In this document: positions 7,560 through 11,478 of the stretch, in pieces
How positions within the stretch are numbered: the first letter of the stretch is position 1
Layout of the letters: the number at the start of each line of letters is the position of its first letter
Assembly: GCA_014379045.1 (NCBI GenBank)
Contig: JACMMK010000273.1
Span: 1-11,478, forward strand
DNA: 11,478 nucleotides
Direction of reading: 5' to 3'
Origin: Burkholderiales bacterium
GTDB taxonomy: Bacteria > Pseudomonadota > Gammaproteobacteria > Burkholderiales > CAIKXV01
Notes under the pieces: generated by a model
Database searches by the model: none
What the model was told of the DNA's origin: nothing
The model's input: the letters and a program-made list of their open reading frames with translations, nothing else
Position numbers and translations under genes: made by a program

Positions 7560-8543
7560 TCAGTCGAGGCGCAGGCCGAGTGTGCGCGTGAGTTCGGCCC
7601 AGCGCGGTGCATCGCGCGCGATGCGTGCGCTGACCGCCTGCGGCGTGCCGGTCTCGACGGTGAGGCCCAGCTCCATCACGCGTTTGCGCAGTGCGGGTTC
7701 TTCGAGACTGCGATTGATCGCCTCGTTCAGGCGCGTGACGATCGGCTTCGGCGTGCCGCGCGGCGCCATCACCGCGTACCACGTTCCCGCTTCGAGTCCG
7801 GGCATGCCGGCCTCGCGGCTCGTCGGCACGTCGGGCAACCCGCTTGAACGTCCGGGCGCGAGCACCGCGAGCGCGCGCAGGCTGCCCGCCTGCACCTGCG
7901 GCGCGACCGCGGCGACCAGATGGAAGATCAGCTGCGTGCGGTTGGCGAGCGTGTCCTGCGTCGCCTGTCCGGGGGAGACGAACGGCACGTGCTGCATCTT
8001 CGCGCCGGTCATGTTCTGGAACAGCTCGCCGGCCAGATGCATGCTGCTGCCGTTGCCGGCCGAGGCATAGTTGAGCTCGCCGTTGCGGCCTTTCGCGTAC
8101 TGCGTGAATTCGGCCAGCGTGCGCACCGGCATCGACGGATGCACGACCAGCACGTTGGGGACGCTGCCGACCATTGCCACCGGGTCGAGGTCGACCTTCG
8201 GATCGAAGCCCTGCGATTTGTAGACCGAAGGATTGACGGTGAACGTCGTGCCCGACGCGAACGCGAGCGTGTAACCGTCGGGTTGCGCCTTGGCCACCAG
8301 CGCGGTGCCGATGTTGCCGTTGCCGCCGCCGCGGTTGTCGACCACGAAGGTCTGACCCAGCGTGCGCCCGAGCGCATCGGCGAGGATGCGCGCAAACGGG
8401 TCGCTGCTGCCGCCTGGCGGGAACGGGTTGACGAAGCGTACCGGACGGCGCGGGTAGTCGCTCGGCGCATCGGCCGCGTAGACGGCACCCGGGAAGGCGA
8501 GCAGCAGCGTGAGGATTGCCGTGCGCAAAGGGAGGAAAGGCAT
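7560..8543 (-). CDS. Bug/TctC-family periplasmic solute receptor
   Basis: This is a 327-residue substrate-binding protein of the tripartite tricarboxylate transporter type, known as Bug receptors and greatly expanded in Burkholderiales. It has a Sec signal peptide with a hydrophobic core (about 8-18) and a likely cleavage after V21-Y22-A23. The mature part shows the family hallmarks YPRRPVRFVNPFPPGGSSD (30-48), VVDNRGGGNGNIGT (67-80), QPDGYTL (87-93), a later LNYASAGNGSSMHLAGELF block, and the C-terminal PTSREAGMPG and RGTPKPIVTRLNEAIN segments. The ATG at 8541-8543 places the signal peptide at the N-terminus and has GGAG 10 bases upstream; a longer in-frame reading to 8729 adds non-family sequence. 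No TctA or TctB membrane genes are nearby, so it must use a transporter encoded elsewhere or act as an orphan receptor. The ligand is unknown. It is divergent from the triple-RidA gene. Confidence 0.95.
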   Translation of the reverse strand: MPFLPLRTAILTLLLAFPGAVYAADAPSDYPRRPVRFVNPFPPGGSSDPFARILADALGRTLGQTFVVDNRGGGNGNIGTALVAKAQPDGYTLAFASGTTFTVNPSVYKSQGFDPKVDLDPVAMVGSVPNVLVVHPSMPVRTLAEFTQYAKGRNGELNYASAGNGSSMHLAGELFQNMTGAKMQHVPFVSPGQATQDTLANRTQLIFHLVAAVAPQVQAGSLRALAVLAPGRSSGLPDVPTSREAGMPGLEAGTWYAVMAPRGTPKPIVTRLNEAINRSLEEPALRKRVMELGLTVETGTPQAVSARIARDAPRWAELTRTLGLRLD

Positions 8544-8712
8544 GATCCGGCGACTCCGAGCGAGGTGACTGTGAATGCCGCGACTATCCAGTGCGAAGCA
8601 CCAAGCAAGCTCTGCGCCGAGGCGGCGATGTTTCGTGGGTGATCTGCGCGAACAGACTACGCCTTCCCGACGATTGCTGTAAGTTTGCAGCCTGCCTGTC
8701 GTGGAGTTCCCG
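8544..8712. promoter_or_regulatory. Divergent intergenic region between the Bug receptor and triple-RidA genes
   Basis: These 169 bases separate two genes that read away from each other, so they should hold both promoters. I could not find a sigma-70 pair with good spacing on either strand, nor a clear operator palindrome. A TAAGTT at 8680-8685 could be a -10 box for the rightward gene, but no matching -35 element is present. The call rests on gene arrangement only. Confidence 0.35.
8703..8706 (+). promoter_or_regulatory. Ribosome binding site of the triple-RidA gene
   Basis: GGAG at 8703-8706 lies 6 bases before the ATG at 8713. It overlaps the alternative in-frame GTG at 8701, which therefore is unlikely to be the start because the binding site would be inside the coding sequence. 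Confidence 0.6.
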
Positions 8713-10017
8713 ATGTCGATTGCGAGCATTGCCGTGACGCCGCTGCTGCCCGTGACGATCGAGCCGGGCGGCTTCCGCTACGCCCCAGGGGTGCGCGCCG
8801 GACGATGGGTGTTCGCCACTGGCCTGAAGGGCGTCGCCGAGTTCGATCAGGGCATCGCGGCGCACGTGGTGCGTGCCGCGCTGCCGTCGCACGACGCGTC
8901 CAAATTGCAGCGCGAAGCACGCCAGGTGTTTGCGAATCTGGAGCGCGTCTGCGCCGCCGGCGGCACCGCGCTCACCAACGTGGTGCGGGTGGACCAGAAT
9001 TACACGACGCACAAGGCGGTCGAGCCGTATCACGACATCCGGCGCGAAGTGCTGGGCGCGCATATCCCGCCGAGCACGAGCACGCTGACCCATGGCCTGC
9101 TGCTGGCCGATCAGCAGATCGAGATGCACATGATCGCGGCGGTCCCCGACGGCGGGTTTGCGACGAACCATATCCGTCCCAAGGACGCGGCGATCCATCA
9201 CACCTCGGGTTACAGCCTCGCGTTGGCGGCCGGCGATCACGTGTTCATCGCCGGGCGCATGGCCGACGGTGGCATCGGCGAAGGCCTGGCCCCGCAGGCG
9301 CGGATGCCGGCCAAGCACCTGTGGAAGGGCACGCCGGTCAAGCTCGAAGCCGAGTACGTGATCGCCAACAAGCTGGTGCGCGCACTGGAGGCGGCCGACT
9401 GTTCGCTCGCCGATATCGTCAAGCTGCAGGTCTACCTGCAATACGCCGAGGACTTCGCGCCGTTCAACGATGTCTGGCGCGCGCACTTCGGCGCCTCGGC
9501 CCCGGCGACCACGCTGGTGCCGACGGCGTCACCCGGCTTCTTCCTGGAAGATGCGCATATCGAGATCAACGCGATCGCGCTGCGGCCCACCGGGCGCGAG
9601 CGGCGTGAGGTGATCGCGGTCGAGGGCGGAGGGCTGAGCGCGTTCGGCGGCTATCCCCAGGCGGTGCGCGCCGGCGATCTGCTGCTGTTCTCCGGCATGC
9701 TGGCGATCGACGAAGACGGTCTGATCGCGGCGGCGCGACGTGATCCGGCGAAGCCGTGGATGGGCGACCCGATCCGCGCGCAGATGCAGACGCTGCTCGC
9801 GCGCGCACAGTGCATCTGCGAGGCGGCCGGCACCACGCTCGCGAACGTGGTGCGCATTCAGCAATATCACACCGACCTCGGTGAGTTCCAGGCGGCGTGC
9901 GATGTGTGGGGGGAGGTGTTGCCGGGCGTGGCGTTGCCGCTGTCGGCGGTGCGGGTACCGTTCCTGCCGGTGCCGGGGTGTACGGTGCAGTTGGATGTCT
10001 GGGTTTATGTGCCCTGA
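8713..10017 (+). CDS. Triple-domain RidA/YjgF-family protein lacking the catalytic arginine
   Basis: This 434-residue protein consists of three consecutive RidA/YjgF/UK114-like domains, at about residues 20-145, 163-292 and 309-434. Each has the same plan: an early AGxxxFxxG strand (RWVFATG, DHVFIAG, DLLLFSG), a helix leading to an AAG or AAD turn and a NVVRV/DIVKL/NVVRI strand, a Y-x-TH/Y-x-QY/Y-HTDL segment, and a final hydrophobic strand (IEMHMIAA, IEINAIAL, VQLDVWVY). Archetypal RidA is a homotrimer that hydrolyses reactive enamines and imines using a conserved arginine (R105 in E. coli). At the aligned places this protein has S121, T266 and L410, so it is not expected to be a standard imine deaminase. 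One chain could fold as a covalent pseudo-trimer. No signal peptide is visible, so it is probably cytoplasmic. The divergent receptor gene suggests a shared catabolic or uptake function, but the substrate is unknown. Confidence 0.88.
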   Translation: MSIASIAVTPLLPVTIEPGGFRYAPGVRAGRWVFATGLKGVAEFDQGIAAHVVRAALPSHDASKLQREARQVFANLERVCAAGGTALTNVVRVDQNYTTHKAVEPYHDIRREVLGAHIPPSTSTLTHGLLLADQQIEMHMIAAVPDGGFATNHIRPKDAAIHHTSGYSLALAAGDHVFIAGRMADGGIGEGLAPQARMPAKHLWKGTPVKLEAEYVIANKLVRALEAADCSLADIVKLQVYLQYAEDFAPFNDVWRAHFGASAPATTLVPTASPGFFLEDAHIEINAIALRPTGRERREVIAVEGGGLSAFGGYPQAVRAGDLLLFSGMLAIDEDGLIAAARRDPAKPWMGDPIRAQMQTLLARAQCICEAAGTTLANVVRIQQYHTDLGEFQAACDVWGEVLPGVALPLSAVRVPFLPVPGCTVQLDVWVYVP

Positions 10018-10219
10018 CGCTGTTTGCTCGGCCCCAGGTGCTCTGGCTTTATCGTGTTCCACCCGCCACCACGGCCGCATCCGACTGCACGGGCGACGGC
10101 TCGCCTGAGGTGTCGTCCCAGACGCCATCGACGCGCTGCTGCCAGGCGATCGAGCGATTGCGCAGGCGCTCCGTCCGCCGATGCGGCATTCGCGCGCACG
10201 ATCTACCTGTCGAAAGCCC
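10018..10219. other. Spacer between the triple-RidA gene and the beta-lactamase gene
   Basis: The 3' ends of two convergent genes flank these roughly 200 bases. I see no strong factor-independent terminator; the best hairpin is a four-base-pair CCAG/CTGG at about 10034-10046 followed only by CTTTA. The one coding-like signal is the short minus-strand ORF listed separately. Confidence 0.5.
10049..10189 (-). CDS. Candidate 46-residue small ORF or gene remnant
   Basis: I do not recognise this product. An ATG at 10187-10189 (minus strand) opens 46 codons ending at TAA 10049-10051. The peptide is hydrophilic, with an Arg-rich start (MPHRRTERLRNR), a middle containing IAWQQRVDGVWDD and a Ser/Pro/Val/Ala-rich end. 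It has no membrane segment or known motif. Third codon positions are overwhelmingly G or C, as in the true genes here, which is the main support, but in such GC-rich DNA this is weak. It lies 30 bases after the beta-lactamase stop and is in the same frame, so it could be a separate tiny gene, the remains of a longer one, or chance. No good Shine-Dalgarno precedes it. Confidence 0.25.
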   Translation of the reverse strand: MPHRRTERLRNRSIAWQQRVDGVWDDTSGEPSPVQSDAAVVAGGTR

Positions 10220-11146
10220 CTATAGCTTTTTGCTCTCACCCCTGTCTGCAGGATTCTTCATCGTAGACGCCGCCATCACGATTCTCGCCGCCGTCGCCAC
10301 CACGTCGTCGCGCGGCAGCGCCGCCTTCTCGCGCTGCGTAAAGTAGATGGCGAGCACGATGGGCAGTTTCCCCGGCGGCCATACCAGGCCGATGTCGTTG
10401 GTCGTACCGTAGTCGCCGGTACCGGTCTTGTCCGCGACCGACCATCCCGCCGGCACGCCCGCGCGTATCCGCTTGGCGCCCGTCGTACTTCCACGCATCC
10501 ATGCGACGAGCTGCGTTCGTTCCGGCACCTCGAGCGCATCGCCCAGCGCGAGCCGTTGCAAAGACCCCATCATCGCGGCCGGAGTCGAGGTATCACGTGG
10601 GTCGCCTGGAAGCGCTTCGTTCAGTGCAGTCTCCCAGCGATCGAGTCTGAATGCACCGTCGCCGATCGAACGGGCAAACGATGTCACGGCTGCAGGGCCG
10701 CCAAGGAGCCGAATCATCAGGTTGGCCGCCGTGTTGTCGCTGTACTGGAGCGCGGCGGCGCAGAGTTCCGAAACTGTCAATCCTTCACCGGCGTGCTTTT
10801 CAGTGATGGGCGAATAGGCCACGAGCTCGTCGTGGCGATAGACGAGTCGCCGTTGCATGAGGCCGCTTTCAGTCGCGCTGCGCTTCAGGATCGCGGCGGC
10901 GGCAATCACCTTGAATGTGCTGCAGAACGCGAAACGCTCGTCGGAGCGATGATTCACCTGTGCGCCATTGCTGGTGTTCAACGCAGCGACGCCCAGCCGC
11001 CCGCCGCTGCTCAGTTCCAAAGCGGCGAGGTGGCCCGCTGCCGCTGAGGCCGCAATTGCGCAGCCCGGCACCCAGGTCGAAGCGCCGAGGAATGGGACCG
11101 AAGCAACGAAACGCAGTAGCGCACGTCGATCAGGCGGTTGGCTCAA
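10220..11146 (-). CDS. Class A serine beta-lactamase, Burkholderia Pen-like
   Basis: This enzyme hydrolyses beta-lactam antibiotics in the periplasm. The 308 residues carry every class A motif. Local positions with Ambler numbers in brackets are: S76-T-F-K79 (S70-K73) preceded by Cys75 (69); S136-D-N138 (130-132); omega loop R170-W-E172-T-A-L-N176 (R164, E166, N170); and K240-T-G242 (234-236) followed by TGDYGTTND. R226 corresponds to Arg220, as in Pen-type enzymes. The closest resemblance I know is the Burkholderia PenA/PenI group. The start is TTG at 11144-11146: no ATG occurs before residue 97, and an in-frame stop lies at 11168-11170. The TTG gives a Tat-like signal, R7-R8-A-L-L then a hydrophobic core. 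A Cys29 in VPGC is a poor lipobox. Codons are less strictly GC-ending than in the housekeeping genes. No LysR-type regulator lies upstream in the window; the upstream DNA is a tandem repeat. Confidence 0.93.
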   Translation of the reverse strand: MSQPPDRRALLRFVASVPFLGASTWVPGCAIAASAAAGHLAALELSSGGRLGVAALNTSNGAQVNHRSDERFAFCSTFKVIAAAAILKRSATESGLMQRRLVYRHDELVAYSPITEKHAGEGLTVSELCAAALQYSDNTAANLMIRLLGGPAAVTSFARSIGDGAFRLDRWETALNEALPGDPRDTSTPAAMMGSLQRLALGDALEVPERTQLVAWMRGSTTGAKRIRAGVPAGWSVADKTGTGDYGTTNDIGLVWPPGKLPIVLAIYFTQREKAALPRDDVVATAARIVMAASTMKNPADRGESKKL

Positions 11147-11170
11147 GGGTCTCGTCCAATAGGTGGGTCA

Positions 11171-11213
11171 GCAGGAATGCGCGTCTTACTCCGTTGGATC
11201 GTGCGGTGGGTAA
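11171..11213. repeat. Decayed leading fragment of the 115-base repeat
   Basis: This stretch resembles the end of the repeat unit. It shares GCAGG at 11171-11175, and from 11188 on 19 of 26 bases match the unit's last 26 bases (compare 11303-11328). Between these blocks it has five extra bases. It therefore looks like the mutated edge copy of the array, ending only about 25 bases from the beta-lactamase start codon. Confidence 0.6.
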
Positions 11214-11478
11214 TTCGTGCGGTCGTCGCGAGAGTCTGCGCGCTTACGTCGATCCCCGGCCTTTGGCCGGGGCCCCTCGCCGCGGGGCGCGCAGGCGACG
11301 CGACTCCGCTGCATCGTCCGGTAGATGGTTCGTGCGGTCGTCGCGAGAGCCTGCGCGCTTACGTCGATCCCCAGCCTTCGGCCGGGGCCCCTCGCCGCGG
11401 GGCGCGCAGGCGACGCGACTCCGCTGCATCGTCCGGTAGATGGTTCGTGCGGTCGTCGCGAGAGCCTGCGCGCTTACG
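11214..11478. repeat. Tandem repeat with 115-base unit, two full copies plus a partial third
   Basis: Copy 1 spans 11214-11328, copy 2 spans 11329-11443, and copy 3 begins at 11444 and runs off the window. Copies 1 and 2 differ at only three positions by my alignment (11235/11350 T/C, 11258/11373 G/A, 11264/11379 T/C). The unit length is not a multiple of three, so the array is not a repeated protein segment. Each unit is strongly self-complementary. A ten-base arm at 11349-11358 matches 11402-11411 perfectly in copy 2; in copy 1 the same arms (11234-11243 and 11287-11296) have one G-T pair. Within it, CCCCGGCC and GGCCGGGG (11254-11261 and 11265-11272) form a perfect hairpin with a three-base loop in copy 1. 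A further GCCCC/GGGGC pair (11272-11276 and 11284-11288) offers an alternative fold. The type resembles REP-like intergenic elements, but I recognise no named family and see no associated transposase. Confidence 0.9.

Noticed and set aside
8584..9486. Minus-strand open frame of about 300 codons opposite the triple-RidA gene
   Set aside because: It overlaps a coding region with three clear domain copies and has the usual antisense composition.
11234..11411. Base changes between copies 1 and 2 as covariation showing which strand is transcribed
   Set aside because: The two stem changes point in opposite directions: one gives a G-U pair only on the plus strand and the other only on the minus strand. 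They do not support a strand or selection for RNA pairing.
11214..11478. CRISPR array or protein repeat
   Set aside because: The 115-base unit is repeated without distinct spacers, so it is not CRISPR. Its length shifts the reading frame in each copy, so the open frames across it (for example 11244-11429 on the minus strand) are not a repeat protein.

Overview
The window is high-GC DNA whose gene order and protein sequences point to a betaproteobacterium, most likely of the order Burkholderiales. The evidence is the run der-hfq-hflX-hflK-hflC-(DUF2065)-hisZ-purA-phosphoribosyltransferase, an orphan Bug/TctC-type receptor and a Pen-like class A beta-lactamase. I cannot assign a genus from the sequence alone.

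Layout. Positions 1-302 hold the 3' end of der (ribosome-assembly GTPase). Positions 459-7539 form one co-oriented, mostly housekeeping block on the + strand. It contains hfq (RNA chaperone, GTG start), hflX (ribosome-splitting GTPase), hflK and hflC (SPFH membrane complex that regulates the FtsH protease; the genes overlap by 4 bases), a small two-helix DUF2065 membrane protein, hisZ (regulatory subunit of ATP phosphoribosyltransferase), purA (adenylosuccinate synthase) and a small PRPP-dependent phosphoribosyltransferase 17 bases after purA. The order is a familiar one in this group. It combines RNA and ribosome quality control, membrane proteolysis control, and histidine/purine metabolism.

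From 7560 on the content is accessory. An exported Bug-family solute receptor (- strand) meets the phosphoribosyltransferase tail to tail. It is divergent from a 434-residue protein built from three tandem RidA/YjgF domains, all three of which lack the catalytic arginine of canonical RidA. After a roughly 200-base spacer comes a class A beta-lactamase (- strand) with all active-site motifs, a TTG start and a Tat-type signal. A 46-codon candidate small ORF lies just downstream of it, in the same frame.

From about 11171 to the window end is a non-coding tandem repeat. It has a 115-base unit, about 2.3 near-identical copies plus a decayed leading fragment, and strong internal inverted repeats. 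It begins about 25 bases upstream of the beta-lactamase start codon and runs off the window.

The points most worth follow-up are the arginine-less triple-RidA protein, the 115-base structured repeat abutting the beta-lactamase, and the beta-lactamase's unusual start and export signal. I found no CRISPR array, tRNA, rRNA, transposase or phage gene.
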